Shown in pieces: positions 35,539 through 43,763 of a DNA stretch of 64,000 bases. The position numbers and the translations under genes are program-made. This DNA is from Dinoroseobacter sp049801095 (GTDB taxonomy: Bacteria; Pseudomonadota; Alphaproteobacteria; Rhodobacterales; Rhodobacteraceae). Location: the NCBI RefSeq assembly GCF_049801095.1, contig NZ_JBNAGH010000010.1:1-64000 (forward strand). The letters are read 5' to 3'. Each line of letters opens with the position of its first letter. Position 1 is the stretch's first letter. Below the pieces are notes generated by a model. It ran no database searches. It worked only from the letters and a program-made list of their open reading frames with translations, and was not told where the DNA came from.

Positions 35539-36705
35539 TCAGTTCCGTTGGAGCACAAACATCTCGTAGCTGACCTGCGCACGCCCGGCTTGGAAGATGG
35601 CGATCTCGCGGCGCAGGTCCTCGAGAACGCGCGTGCCTGCCAGCCGTGGCTCCATGGCGTCGAGCCGAGCAGCGAGTGGGCGGTAGTAGGCCTCCATGCC
35701 CTCTGGCCCGATATCGAAATGGCCAAGGACACCGAAGCCTGCGTGCCTTGCCTGGGCCACGCGGATCTCAGCCGTTGTCATCTTGGGATACTCTGCGGTC
35801 CAGAAGTCGCGGATGTCCTCAGCAGGATTGTCTGTCCGCCAGACCAGATCAGAGACAACCAGAACACCCCCGGGACGTAGCAGCAGTCTCCAGTCCGCAA
35901 GCGCCTGTTCCACGCCGATGATATAGGCACTGCCCTCGGACCAGATCACGTCCCATAGACGATCCGGAATAGGGAGCGCGGCCATGTCGACAGGCGCCAC
36001 CTCAACCCGATCGCTGTATCCACGCGCCGCAACTCGCGACCGCAACTTGTTCAGTGCCACCTCGGACGTGTCGATCGCCGTGATACGGGCGCGCGTCGCC
36101 GCGGCGAGAGCCATTGTCGCCATACCAGGGCCGCAGCCAATCTCAAGAATGATGTCTGGGTCGAAGGGCACCAGGGCCAGGGCTTTCTGCGTTGCGGCCT
36201 CTGTTCCCGGGCCCCAGCGATCCAGCTCGGCGTAGACCTCCATGAAGTCAGCCATATAGGTGTCATGGGCGTTCATGTCCTTGGACACCAACGCAACCAG
36301 CCCGGCCTCGGATCTGGAAAACCCTTGGGACATGAGCCAGGCGCGATGCAGATCAGGCGCGACGCGCTCGACCTCCTGATGCCAGGTCTTGAGACTTGAT
36401 TGTCCCAACAACGCCGCGAGCAAGTCGCGCGACGCTTTCTTCTCGGCAATCTCCCTGTCCAGTAGGGCGAGGCGCCGGGTGAGCAGATCCGGGTCGAGCT
36501 TGCCATCAAGGCAGGTCCGGCATTCCCGCAGACTGAGCCCTCCTGCCTGCAGTTTTTGCATCAATTGCAGGCGCTGCCGGTCAGCGTCGGAGTAGACACG
36601 ATACCCGTTGGTCTGACGCGTGCCCTGCAGCAGCCCAAGTTTTTCGTAGTAGAGGAGCGTCGCGCGCGACAGGCCGACGCGCTCTGCCAGTTCTGAAATC
36701 CGCAC
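35539..36705 (-). CDS. MerR-family regulator fused to a SAM-dependent methyltransferase
   Basis: A 388-residue two-part protein. Residues 1-75 are a MerR winged helix (MRISELAERVGLSRATLLYY, then KLGLLQGTRQTNGYRVYSD), followed by a dimerisation helix with Cys in RECRTCLDGKLDP. Residues of about 150-380 are a class I methyltransferase: motif I ILEIGCGPGMATMALAAATR, acidic strand ITAIDTSEV, then WDVIWSEGSAYIIGVEQAL and LLRPGGVLVVSDLVW. Binding of SAM or a methyl acceptor could control promoter remodelling, or the enzyme may inactivate the inducer. Its own promoter has the 19-bp spacer typical of MerR targets. The neighbouring GNAT gene may be cotranscribed. Confidence 0.88.
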   Translation of the reverse strand: MRISELAERVGLSRATLLYYEKLGLLQGTRQTNGYRVYSDADRQRLQLMQKLQAGGLSLRECRTCLDGKLDPDLLTRRLALLDREIAEKKASRDLLAALLGQSSLKTWHQEVERVAPDLHRAWLMSQGFSRSEAGLVALVSKDMNAHDTYMADFMEVYAELDRWGPGTEAATQKALALVPFDPDIILEIGCGPGMATMALAAATRARITAIDTSEVALNKLRSRVAARGYSDRVEVAPVDMAALPIPDRLWDVIWSEGSAYIIGVEQALADWRLLLRPGGVLVVSDLVWRTDNPAEDIRDFWTAEYPKMTTAEIRVAQARHAGFGVLGHFDIGPEGMEAYYRPLAARLDAMEPRLAGTRVLEDLRREIAIFQAGRAQVSYEMFVLQRN

Positions 36706-36750
36706 TCTTGGGCACCCTATCCGCTCGGATCGACTCTTGGTTCGTCCTTC

Positions 36751-36781
36751 GTCCTAAGGTGTGAAGCCCTAGACAGGTCAA
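36751..36781 (-). promoter_or_regulatory. MerR-type promoter with a 19-bp spacer
   Basis: On the minus strand, TTGACC (36781-36776) and TAGGAC (36756-36751) are separated by exactly 19 bases. The spacer holds the dyad CTAGGG...CCTTAG. This long spacer with an internal dyad is the hallmark of promoters activated by MerR-family untwisting. The site lies 46-76 bases upstream of the MerR-methyltransferase start, implying autoregulation. Confidence 0.75.
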
Positions 36782-36813
36782 GCTTCAAAGCGGAAAAACC
36801 GCTTGGCTTCGCT

Positions 36814-37512
36814 CTAGGAAATGACCGGGTTGGTCACGGGAAACAGGCGGTTGAAGTCGCGCGCACCGCTTGGCGAGAAGGAGACGACGCGCGAGGCTGG
36901 GTCGCGCTTGGCCCAGCTGAGCTCCTCGAAGCGCGAGAGAAATGCGCGGCCGAGGCTGCCTGCAAGGTGGGAGCGGCGCGCGCTCCAGTCGAGGCATTCG
37001 CGGCAGAGGGGCGCGCGCGCTTTGCGCAGCTGCGTGAGGTCGATCCCGAATTCCGTGACAAGCTCCGCGCCCGAGGCGGTGAGGATCAACTCTTCACCCT
37101 CCAGCACCAGATGGCCCTGCGCCATGAGGCTGTCGAACATCTGTGTGCCCATATCGCCCGCCAGGTGGTTGTAGCAGACCCGCGCCTGCCGCAGCTCCGC
37201 GTCTTTGGGGCCGGGGCGTTTGCGCAGATGGCCGGCCCCCGCCGCCAAACCCATCAAGGCCTCAAGCACATGGGCGACCTCGTCGCTGGCCAGTGAGAAA
37301 TACTTGTGCCGCCCCTGTTTGCGCGGTCGCAACAGCCCGCCATCGTCGAGTTTCGCCAGATGTGAGCTCGCCGTCTGGATCGTCACGCCAGCCTCTTCGG
37401 CCAGCTCGCTCACGGTCAGGGCTTTGCCGCTCATCAGCGCGGTCAGCATGTTTGCGCGGGCCGGATCGCCGATCAGGGCGGCGATATGGGCGATGTCGGG
37501 ACCTTCTTTCAT
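36814..37512 (-). CDS. ArsR-family transcriptional regulator
   Basis: A 232-residue regulator, longer than small metal-sensing ArsR proteins. The winged helix is at about residues 5-85 (IAALIGDPARANMLTALMSG, then LAEEAGVTIQTASSHLAKLD and GRHKYFSLASDEVAHVLEAL). The C-terminal about 130 residues (RVCYNHLAGDMGTQMFDSLM; CRECLDWSARRSHLAGSLG) match the larger group of ArsR regulators with an extra domain. CRECxDW could bind metal but this is unproven. A perfect inverted repeat spans its start codon. It is divergent from the LysE transporter, its probable target. Confidence 0.85.
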   Translation of the reverse strand: MKEGPDIAHIAALIGDPARANMLTALMSGKALTVSELAEEAGVTIQTASSHLAKLDDGGLLRPRKQGRHKYFSLASDEVAHVLEALMGLAAGAGHLRKRPGPKDAELRQARVCYNHLAGDMGTQMFDSLMAQGHLVLEGEELILTASGAELVTEFGIDLTQLRKARAPLCRECLDWSARRSHLAGSLGRAFLSRFEELSWAKRDPASRVVSFSPSGARDFNRLFPVTNPVIS

Positions 37513-37534
37513 GCTTCGACCCTAATCGAAGCAT
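37511..37534. promoter_or_regulatory. Inverted-repeat operator over the arsR start codon
   Basis: Perfect 9-bp arms ATGCTTCGA and TCGAAGCAT enclose a 6-base spacer. The site overlaps the ArsR start codon (37510-37512) in the divergent arsR-lysE region. A dimeric repressor bound here would block its own gene and possibly the LysE gene. Confidence 0.75.
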
Positions 37535-37657
37535 CGGCGCGTCTCAATCCGCTACACCATCCCTACTGAGGCACGAGCCAAGAACCCGCATGTGTGGACC
37601 AACTCTTTGCTCTTGGCGCCCCGGCGCTGAACTTGACACCTGAAAGGCATATCCAAA

Positions 37658-38272
37658 ATGACGCTGATCCTGACCGCCTGGATTGCATTGGCCACCGCAG
37701 CCATCTCACCGGGTCCGAACCTTGTCGCCGTGGCCTCCCGAGGCTTGGGATCCGGGCGGCGCTCCGCTTTCCTTGTCGCGGCGGGGCTCGCATGCGGGGC
37801 GTTTCTGTGGTCATCCTTGACCGCCGTTGGTTTCGGCGCGCTCTTCCAAGCCTATCCCGGATTGCTGCGACTGCTGGGCGTTCTCGGCGGCGGCTACCTG
37901 CTGTGGCTCGGGATCAAGGGATGGCGCGCGGCCTTGACCGGAGAAGGCGGACAGATCGCGCCTGTCTCCGGGCGCGGGGCCGCGCGCGATTTCCTCCATG
38001 GTCTGGCGGTCACGGCCACCAATCCCAAGGTTGCACTGCTCTGGGCCTCGCTCTCGACCTTTGTCGGGCCAGCGCTCAAGTATCCTGGGCTCTTGCTGGT
38101 CTTCATCTGCGGGTCGGCCGCCATCGTCTTTGTCATTTACGGCACTTACGGATGGCTCTTCTCGACGGGACGGATGCGGCGCGTCTATCGCCGGTTCCAA
38201 AGCGCCAGCGAGGCCCTGTTCGGCACGCTCTTTGGGGGGCTTGGCGCGGTCATGGTGCATCGCGCATTGTGA
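37658..38272 (+). CDS. LysE-family amino acid/metabolite exporter
   Basis: A 204-residue inner-membrane exporter with about six hydrophobic segments. The family signature is at the N-terminus (ATAAISPGPNLVAVASRGL), with the later segments GLACGAFLWSSLTAVGFGAL, LRLLGVLGGGYLLWLGIKGW and VTATNPKVALLWASL (the TNPK motif). Members export amino acids, homoserine lactones or similar. It is divergent from and probably repressed by the ArsR regulator. Confidence 0.88.
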   Translation: MTLILTAWIALATAAISPGPNLVAVASRGLGSGRRSAFLVAAGLACGAFLWSSLTAVGFGALFQAYPGLLRLLGVLGGGYLLWLGIKGWRAALTGEGGQIAPVSGRGAARDFLHGLAVTATNPKVALLWASLSTFVGPALKYPGLLLVFICGSAAIVFVIYGTYGWLFSTGRMRRVYRRFQSASEALFGTLFGGLGAVMVHRAL

Positions 38273-38278
38273 CAGACC

Positions 38279-38303
38279 GGGCCGGGCGGGCAGTGCCCGG
38301 CCC
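38279..38303. terminator. GC-rich hairpin between the LysE and ankyrin genes
   Basis: Perfect 9-bp arms GGGCCGGGC and GCCCGGCCC with a 7-base loop lie between the convergent stops. No T-run follows on either strand, so termination is only probable. Confidence 0.5.
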
Positions 38304-38311
38304 CTTCCGCC

Positions 38312-39853
38312 TCAGCCGACGCCGCCATCCACGACCTGATCCGGATGGGTCTCCGCCCAGTCGGTGAGACAATCCGAGATCTCCTCAGCGCCGGCGAGCT
38401 CGATGGCGCGACGGGGCAGGGGCACGCCCGCTTGAAGCGCGAGCCGCAAGCAGCTGACATAGTCGCGCGCGGCGCGCTGGGGACAGTTTTCCGCCCCGTG
38501 CAGGATCGTGCCGAGCAGAGTGCCGCCATAGCCGTTCACATGTGTCAGGTCCGGCTTGAGCGACAGGAGGTATTCCATCACCTCCGGCAAACCTTCCCAG
38601 CCCGCGATCTGCACCGGGGTCAACCCTTCGGTATCCGGCAGGTCGTGGGCAACGCCAAGCGCCACAAGCCGCTGGATATGGGGCAGTTTCCCGGGCAGGT
38701 GGAGGATCATCCGGATGATGTTGCGATAGGCCTCCGGGATCGTGGCAGGATCGAGCGAACCGGTCGCGGCAACCCCGTCTGCGGCTTCGGCCAACCGGGT
38801 CTCAACCTCGCTCAAGCGTGTATCTGCGCCGTGCTTGGCCAGAGTCCGGGCCAGCGCGTCGTTGCCGAATACCCGGGCATAGGCATAGGGGGTCGTGCCC
38901 TCAAACCGGCGGTTCGGGTCGGCGCCATGCGCGAGCAGCAGAGCGACCATCTCGGGCTTGGCCATGCGGCGCGCGGCCTGATGCAGGGCAGGCACGACCC
39001 AGGGCGCTTCGCCCCCCACATGACGCCCGTCGAACTCATCCACCTGTGCGCCATGGGCCAAAAGGAGCTGCACCGCACCGACATCGTGGAAATCCATCGC
39101 GCGCAGCAAGGCGTTCGTACCCTTGGGCTCGGCCCCGTGGGCCAGCAACATCTCGAGCCCCTCATGGTGGCCCAGCTCCGTCGCGTGATAAAGGCTCTCG
39201 CCATCGTTCGGGTTCGCCCCTTGCTCCAGCAGCCAGCGCCCGAGGGCCATGTTGTTCCCGTGTCCGATCGCGAAATAGAGCGGTGACAGCGTATAGTCAT
39301 TGCCGTCATAGTTCGGCGCGCCGCGATCGAGATCGGCCCCATGATCCAGCAGCGCCTGCGCGATGGCGAGCATATCGGCCCGCCGCTCCGGCGCGTTATG
39401 GATCCATTTCGACCGGGCGAGCACGGTCAGGGGCGGCGCCTTGTGGCCGATCAGATCCGTCGCCATCTGCGGGGTGCTTCGTAGAAACGCCTCGATCTCT
39501 GCCCTGCGGTAGAGGGACAGGCAGAGGCTGAAATCACCCTCCGCGAGATCCGGCGTATCCGCCAGAAGCTGCTCGGCCACGCGGAACTGGCCGTTATAGA
39601 GCGCGAGCTTCAGCCGTTGGCGCTTGGCGGCCTTGTCCATGCCCAGCATATCCGCCGCGAGCTTGAGCGCAGGCCAGGAGGGAAAGCTGTTCTCCCGCGC
39701 GATCACATGCAGGTAGTCCGCATGTTTCAGGGGAGTGCCCTCGGGGCGGGGCGGATAGTTGGCGATCCGCTGGCGTGCCCGCAGTTCCCCAGCGTGATGG
39801 GCTTTGCGCAGCGCCCGCGCATCCCTGCGCAATTGGTCCAGAGATTTGGTCAT
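38312..39853 (-). CDS. Ankyrin-repeat protein
   Basis: A 513-residue cytoplasmic protein. The N-terminal 90 residues (LDQLRRDARALRKAHHAGEL, then HADYLHVIARENSFPSWPAL) form the short helical head seen in many proteobacterial ankyrin proteins. Ankyrin repeats fill much of the rest: ALLDHGADLDRGAPNYDG, LLEQGANPNDGESLYHATEL, LLAHGAEPKGTNALLRAM, LLLAHGAQVDEFDG, LLAHGADPNRRFEGTTPYA, and degenerate units to about 470. It would act as a protein-binding scaffold; partners are unknown. The ATG at 39853 is preferred over an in-frame GTG at 39865 because of spacing to a weak GTGAG. Confidence 0.85.
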   Translation of the reverse strand: MTKSLDQLRRDARALRKAHHAGELRARQRIANYPPRPEGTPLKHADYLHVIARENSFPSWPALKLAADMLGMDKAAKRQRLKLALYNGQFRVAEQLLADTPDLAEGDFSLCLSLYRRAEIEAFLRSTPQMATDLIGHKAPPLTVLARSKWIHNAPERRADMLAIAQALLDHGADLDRGAPNYDGNDYTLSPLYFAIGHGNNMALGRWLLEQGANPNDGESLYHATELGHHEGLEMLLAHGAEPKGTNALLRAMDFHDVGAVQLLLAHGAQVDEFDGRHVGGEAPWVVPALHQAARRMAKPEMVALLLAHGADPNRRFEGTTPYAYARVFGNDALARTLAKHGADTRLSEVETRLAEAADGVAATGSLDPATIPEAYRNIIRMILHLPGKLPHIQRLVALGVAHDLPDTEGLTPVQIAGWEGLPEVMEYLLSLKPDLTHVNGYGGTLLGTILHGAENCPQRAARDYVSCLRLALQAGVPLPRRAIELAGAEEISDCLTDWAETHPDQVVDGGVG

Positions 39854-39974
39854 CGGTGTTCTCACTTCTGGCTCGGCGGTCCGCTAAGAGCGAGCATGAG
39901 ACATACCGGAAATGGCTGTCCTGTCGTGGTGAGGGGTGCCGATGACGGCTTTCCGCGGACCTGGAGGCTTTCCC

Positions 39975-40001
39975 AAAAGCCCCCTCAGCCTAGGGGGGCT
40001 T
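39975..40001 (-). terminator. Terminator of the multicopper oxidase gene
   Basis: AAGCCCCCT and AGGGGGG-CTT arms flank a short loop. On the minus strand the hairpin ends in a TTTT run. It is about 50 bases after the oxidase stop codon. Confidence 0.7.
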
Positions 40002-40048
40002 GCGCGCTTGCACAAGGGATCCGACAGGAGCGGCGCGCGGACCGCGCC

Positions 40049-41521
40049 TCAGGTCACGGTGAACTGCCCCATCATCCCGCAATCCTCATGCTCCAGAATA
40101 TGGCAGTGATACATATAGGGCGCGTCCTTGGGCGCCGCGTAGTCGAAGCGGACCAGCACCTCGGACCAACTGTCCTCCACATGCACCATATCCTTCCAGC
40201 CGGCGGCATAGGCGGGCGGGGCGGCCCCGTTCTGGGTCAGAATGCGGAAGGAGCAGCCATGGATGTGAAACGGGTGCAGCATGTCATCGACGCTGATCCG
40301 CCAGATTTCGGTCTCGCCCATGCGGACCTCCTCATCGATCCGCTCCATGTTCATGGGCAGCCCGTTGATCGCCATGGCGCCGCCGCCGCAGACATTGTCC
40401 CAGGCCGCCGCGAGCGCTGCGAGATCGGCGCCTGTATCCATTTGCAACTCGAAATCCCGGCTGCGTATGGCCGCGGAAGCCTCTGCCGGACCCAAGGTGG
40501 CCAGCCGGTCGGGCATGGCAGCAGACAGGCCTGTCTCGGCGTTGTGGGTCAGGGTCAGGGCGGTCAGGGGGCTCTCAGCTCCAAAGAGGCCACCGAGGAG
40601 GCCAAGCATGCCTTCACCGTCGCCCTCTCCAAAGCTGACGCGCAGGCTGTTGCTCGCGCTCAGCCCCATATCCACCAGCACCTCATAGCGCTCGCCGGGG
40701 GACATCAGGAGGGTTTCCGTCTCCACCGTGGAGGGGAGAAAGCCGCCCTCCGACGCGATCACATAGAGCGGCCCCGTGGACATGGAGAGGGTCAGGAACC
40801 GCGCGTTGCAGGCATTCAGGATCCGCAAGCGCACGAGCCCGCGCGGCACCGTCTGACCCACCGGCGCCACCGCACCGTTGATGACCAGGGTCTCGCCCTG
40901 GAGCCCATCCTCAAAGACCTCGCTGGTCAGCGTGTAGTCCAGCCGACCCGCCCCATCGAACACCTTGTCCTGCAGGATCAGCGTGAAATCATCCACGCCA
41001 TAGGTCATGGGCAGATCCGCCGCGAGGCTGGCATCATCCTCGACCAGCAGCAAACCGGCCAGCCCCTTGTAGGTCTGCCGGGCAGTCCGGCCATGGGTGT
41101 GGGAGTGGAACCAGTTCATCGAGGCCTGCTGCACGATGGGGACATCCGGGGACCAGATGCCGCCGGGGGCAATCTCCTGATGGGGGCGGCCATCCACATC
41201 TCCGGGGATGTGCAGCCCGTGCCAATGCAGGGTCGTCACCTCGTCGAGCACATTGCGCACGTCAAAGGGCAGGGTTTGTCCCTGCTTCACCCGCAAAACC
41301 GGCCCGAGATAGGAGGCGTTGATCCCGAACGTGTCGCTCAGCACGCCGGTGCCGAAGTCGTGCCGCCCCGGCGCGAGGGCCAGAGGGATGCGCGTGTTGA
41401 TCCCGCCGGTGAGGTCCGTGAGGGGTGGCAGCGGCAGGGGGCGCAGGCCGGCCTGCGAATGCGCAAGTCTGGCCATGGCGCTGGCGGCGGTACTCGTGAT
41501 CAGAAACTGGCGGCGGTTCAT
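40049..41521 (-). CDS. Tat-exported multicopper oxidase
   Basis: A 490-residue periplasmic oxidase of the CueO/bilirubin-oxidase type. The Tat signal is NRRQFLITSTAASAMARLA. All four copper-ligand motifs are present: HWHGLHIPG (about 97), WFHSHTHGRTA (about 140), HPFHIHGCSF (about 420) and HCHILEHEDCGMMG (about 474). It could oxidise Cu(I), Mn(II) or phenols. CueO-like methionine-rich inserts are not obvious. The ATG at 41521 has AGGA at seven bases and starts the Tat signal. A TTACA-N4-TGTAA palindrome lies about 140 bases upstream, as before the PepSY and glycosyltransferase genes. Confidence 0.92.
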   Translation of the reverse strand: MNRRQFLITSTAASAMARLAHSQAGLRPLPLPPLTDLTGGINTRIPLALAPGRHDFGTGVLSDTFGINASYLGPVLRVKQGQTLPFDVRNVLDEVTTLHWHGLHIPGDVDGRPHQEIAPGGIWSPDVPIVQQASMNWFHSHTHGRTARQTYKGLAGLLLVEDDASLAADLPMTYGVDDFTLILQDKVFDGAGRLDYTLTSEVFEDGLQGETLVINGAVAPVGQTVPRGLVRLRILNACNARFLTLSMSTGPLYVIASEGGFLPSTVETETLLMSPGERYEVLVDMGLSASNSLRVSFGEGDGEGMLGLLGGLFGAESPLTALTLTHNAETGLSAAMPDRLATLGPAEASAAIRSRDFELQMDTGADLAALAAAWDNVCGGGAMAINGLPMNMERIDEEVRMGETEIWRISVDDMLHPFHIHGCSFRILTQNGAAPPAYAAGWKDMVHVEDSWSEVLVRFDYAAPKDAPYMYHCHILEHEDCGMMGQFTVT

Positions 41522-41659
41522 CGGGGCGTCCTTTCTTGCGGTCATCTCTTTGCGGGCCCGGGGCGGGCCCATACCGGGCGCAGTCCACGCGTGGCGGGGA
41601 ATGCATCCTGTCTTGCCCCCGAGATATCCGCGCCGCCTCGCAACGGCCTGACCGCAAGT

Positions 41660-41673
41660 TTACATTTTTGTAA
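41660..41673. promoter_or_regulatory. TTACA-N4-TGTAA palindrome 1 (multicopper oxidase side)
   Basis: TTACATTTTTGTAA overlaps the stop codon of the PAP2 gene and lies 139 bases before the oxidase start. It is identical in both half-sites to palindromes 2 and 3. Confidence 0.65.
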
Positions 41674-42280
41674 GGACGGCAAATCGGAGGGAGAGCGCCC
41701 AAAGCGTCTCGCGCAGCCGGGGCGTTGGCCGCGCAAAGAGGGCCGCGACGATCATCCCGGTCATGGCCCCGGCAATGGTGGCCGACACCGTATGGGCGTC
41801 GAGCATCACCCGCGCATACATGGTCAGCCCCAGAACCGGCAGGACGATCAGCCCGAACCAGAAGCTGTAGCGCCGCATCACGAAATACGCCCCGGCGCTT
41901 GCCAGTGTCGAATGGCCCGAAGGCATGTTGTGCTTGCTGTTGGGGGAGGAGGGTCGCTCCCCCAGCCGCGTGCCCCAGACCTCCACATCGTTCAGCAGCC
42001 GCTTCGGCCCATGCGACGCGAGGATCCCCACAACGGTGATCCCTGCGAGCTGTTTCAGACCGACTGCGTCCCGGGTTGCCAGCACCAGAACGAAGGGCAG
42101 GGCCGTGTTCACATGGCGGCCCACGGTCTCCACCCCCATGACAAACGGGTTGTGCTGACCATTTTTGGACTCGCGGTAGCGCTGGTCGAGATCGGTGGGA
42201 TAGACACTGGCGCAAAGCAGGATGCACAGCGACAGCGCCCAGCCGAGCGCGTGACCGAGACGCCCTGACAGGAAAGCCAT
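41660..42280 (-). CDS. PAP2-family membrane phosphatase
   Basis: A 206-residue inner-membrane protein with about five or six helices. The three-part PAP2 signature is visible: KRLLNDVEVWGTRLGERP, then KHNMPSGHSTLASAG, then ARVMLDAHTVSATIAG, with the catalytic His residues in PSGH and DAHT. It would remove phosphate from a lipid or isoprenoid carrier on the periplasmic side; a lipid A phosphatase role is possible. The ATG at 42280 has GGAG at six bases; the open frame to 42391 overlaps the PepSY gene. It follows the PepSY gene by 61 bases in one transcript. Confidence 0.85.
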   Translation of the reverse strand: MAFLSGRLGHALGWALSLCILLCASVYPTDLDQRYRESKNGQHNPFVMGVETVGRHVNTALPFVLVLATRDAVGLKQLAGITVVGILASHGPKRLLNDVEVWGTRLGERPSSPNSKHNMPSGHSTLASAGAYFVMRRYSFWFGLIVLPVLGLTMYARVMLDAHTVSATIAGAMTGMIVAALFARPTPRLRETLWALSLRFAVLTKM

Positions 42281-42341
42281 AGCAATCTCCCAAGCCGGAG
42301 GGGGCGCCCGGACAGGCGCGCGGATCGAAGAGGGCGGCGGG

Positions 42342-42674
42342 TCAGTCCGCCGTATCGCCCGCGCCCGGATCGTCGGCGGGGTTCTCATCAATCATCGAGG
42401 CGACGATCTCACCGGTTTGCGCGTTGAGCTGAAACTCCGCTTCGGTGCCATCCGCTTGGGCGACCTCGATATCGATCACCACGATCCCGTCCAGCCGATC
42501 CAAGGCCACTTCAACGATCGTGCCATCCGCCTCGGCCAGGGCGATGGCAATCGCGGCGTCAAAGGTCAGGGGCGAGGCGAGCGGAGGCTCCGCCGTGCTC
42601 TGTGCCATTGCGGCGACACCAAGGCTCGAGATCAGAGCAGCAGCTGCTGCGGTGGGAAGCCAGGGATGGGTCAT
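42342..42674 (-). CDS. PepSY-domain periplasmic protein
   Basis: A 110-residue exported protein. The signal peptide is about TAAAAALISSLGVAAMAQS, and the mature part is one PepSY unit (FDAAIAIALAEADGTIVEVA, then LDRLDGIVVIDIEVAQADGT and FQLNAQTGEIVASM). PepSY proteins often accompany envelope two-component systems and metal or polymyxin responses, but no such system is in the window. It is first in a short unit with the PAP2 phosphatase. A TTACA-N4-TGTAA palindrome lies 87 bases upstream. Confidence 0.85.
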   Translation of the reverse strand: MTHPWLPTAAAAALISSLGVAAMAQSTAEPPLASPLTFDAAIAIALAEADGTIVEVALDRLDGIVVIDIEVAQADGTEAEFQLNAQTGEIVASMIDENPADDPGAGDTAD

Positions 42675-42760
42675 TGTCTTGTCCTTTTCGGTTCGGGAGG
42701 CTCAGCTCCGTGGATGAGGACAGTCTGGGCAGTCAGGCTTACACAGGCCTGCACGGGGGC

Positions 42761-42774
42761 TTACAAGATTGTAA
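42761..42774. promoter_or_regulatory. TTACA-N4-TGTAA palindrome 2 (PepSY side)
   Basis: TTACAAGATTGTAA lies 87 bases upstream of the PepSY start. The half-sites equal those of palindromes 1 and 3. The site stands out as AT-rich in a GC-rich spacer. Confidence 0.7.
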
Positions 42775-42936
42775 AGCTTGAGATTTTTCAGATCTGTTGC
42801 GCGCGGGTCCGCCGGCGGGTTCAGGAAAAGCACATGCGGACAAGACCTTCGCGGGGCAGTAGCGCGAGGGTGAGGCGTCAAGCACGGGCGCAGATCAGGG
42901 GGCTCTGGCCCCGCGAAACCCGGCCCAGGGCGTAGC

Positions 42937-42950
42937 TTACAGATTTGTAA
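42937..42950. promoter_or_regulatory. TTACA-N4-TGTAA palindrome 3 (glycosyltransferase side)
   Basis: TTACAGATTTGTAA lies 70 bases upstream of the glycosyltransferase start, a position suited to activation or repression of that promoter. Confidence 0.7.
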
Positions 42951-43019
42951 TTCTCGCGAGAGCTTCACGGCAGGCTTGGCCCCTACCTCTCCGGTTGACC
43001 CGAAGACCGGAGGAGCGAC

Positions 43020-43754
43020 ATGGACCCGTGCAGGCTTTCCATCATCATCATCACGCTGAATGAAGAGACCCGGTTGCCTCGGTTGCTGGATGACCTCGCA
43101 GGCCAGAGCTGGACCGAGTTCGAGATCATCCTTGTGGACAGTCAGAGCGAGGATGCCACGGTGGAGGTTGCGCGTGCCCGCGCCTCGGAGTTTGAGCGCT
43201 ACAAGATCATCGAGATGGATGCGCGCGGGGTCAGTCTGGGGCGCAATACCGGGGCGGAGGCGGCCAGCGGAGAGCGGCTCCTGTTTCTCGATGCGGATAC
43301 GCGCCTGCCCCCCTACTTCGTGGGGGAGGCGCTGCATGAGCTCGACCGCAAGATGGCCGATGTCGGGATCGTCCTGATGTCGGCGCAGGGGCTGCCGCTG
43401 CACTACAAGTTTGGCTTTGCCCTCTTCAATCTCGGGATCCGCGTCACTCGCCCGTTCTTTCCCACGGCCATCGGGGCCTGTCTGTTTTCCACGCCGCAGG
43501 TCCATTGCGCCATCGGCGGCTTTGATGAGGCGATCGGGCTCTGCGAGGATTGCGACTACGTCCTGCGCGCGGCGCGTGTGGCCAAGGCGGACCTCACCAT
43601 CATCGAGCCGAAATTCTGGTTCGATCCTCGGCGGCTCTCGCAGGATGGGTTTCTGGCGACCGGGTTCACCTATCTCAAGGCGAACCTGCGCCGGTTCTTT
43701 TTGGGCGAGATGCGCAATCAGGAAATTCCCTACCGCTTCGGCCACTACAAGTAG
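43020..43754 (+). CDS. Family 2 glycosyltransferase
   Basis: A 244-residue GT-A fold enzyme using a nucleotide-sugar or polyprenyl-sugar donor. The motifs are LSIIIITLNEETRLPRLLDD, the donor strand IILVDSQSEDATVEVA, the GRNTGAEAASGERLLFLDAD DxD region (DAD), and a later acceptor-binding GGFDEAIGLCEDCDYVLRAA with the ED pair. No membrane anchor is seen beyond a mildly hydrophobic segment (KFGFALFNLGI). It lies nine bases before a DedA-LssY gene and probably modifies envelope glycolipids. The acceptor is unknown. Confidence 0.88.
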   Translation: MDPCRLSIIIITLNEETRLPRLLDDLAGQSWTEFEIILVDSQSEDATVEVARARASEFERYKIIEMDARGVSLGRNTGAEAASGERLLFLDADTRLPPYFVGEALHELDRKMADVGIVLMSAQGLPLHYKFGFALFNLGIRVTRPFFPTAIGACLFSTPQVHCAIGGFDEAIGLCEDCDYVLRAARVAKADLTIIEPKFWFDPRRLSQDGFLATGFTYLKANLRRFFLGEMRNQEIPYRFGHYK

Positions 43755-43763
43755 AGGCCCGTT

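Larger units (their letters stand above)
42675..43019. other. Divergent control region, PepSY and glycosyltransferase
   Basis: 345 bases without a gene. It holds palindromes 2 (42761-42774) and 3 (42937-42950), each placed near one of the divergent genes. No other feature was recognised. Confidence 0.6.

Noticed and set aside
39617..42268. 883-residue plus-strand frame
   Set aside because: Runs antisense through the ankyrin, multicopper oxidase and PAP2 genes, all of which have clear motifs. Long antisense frames are common in GC-rich DNA.
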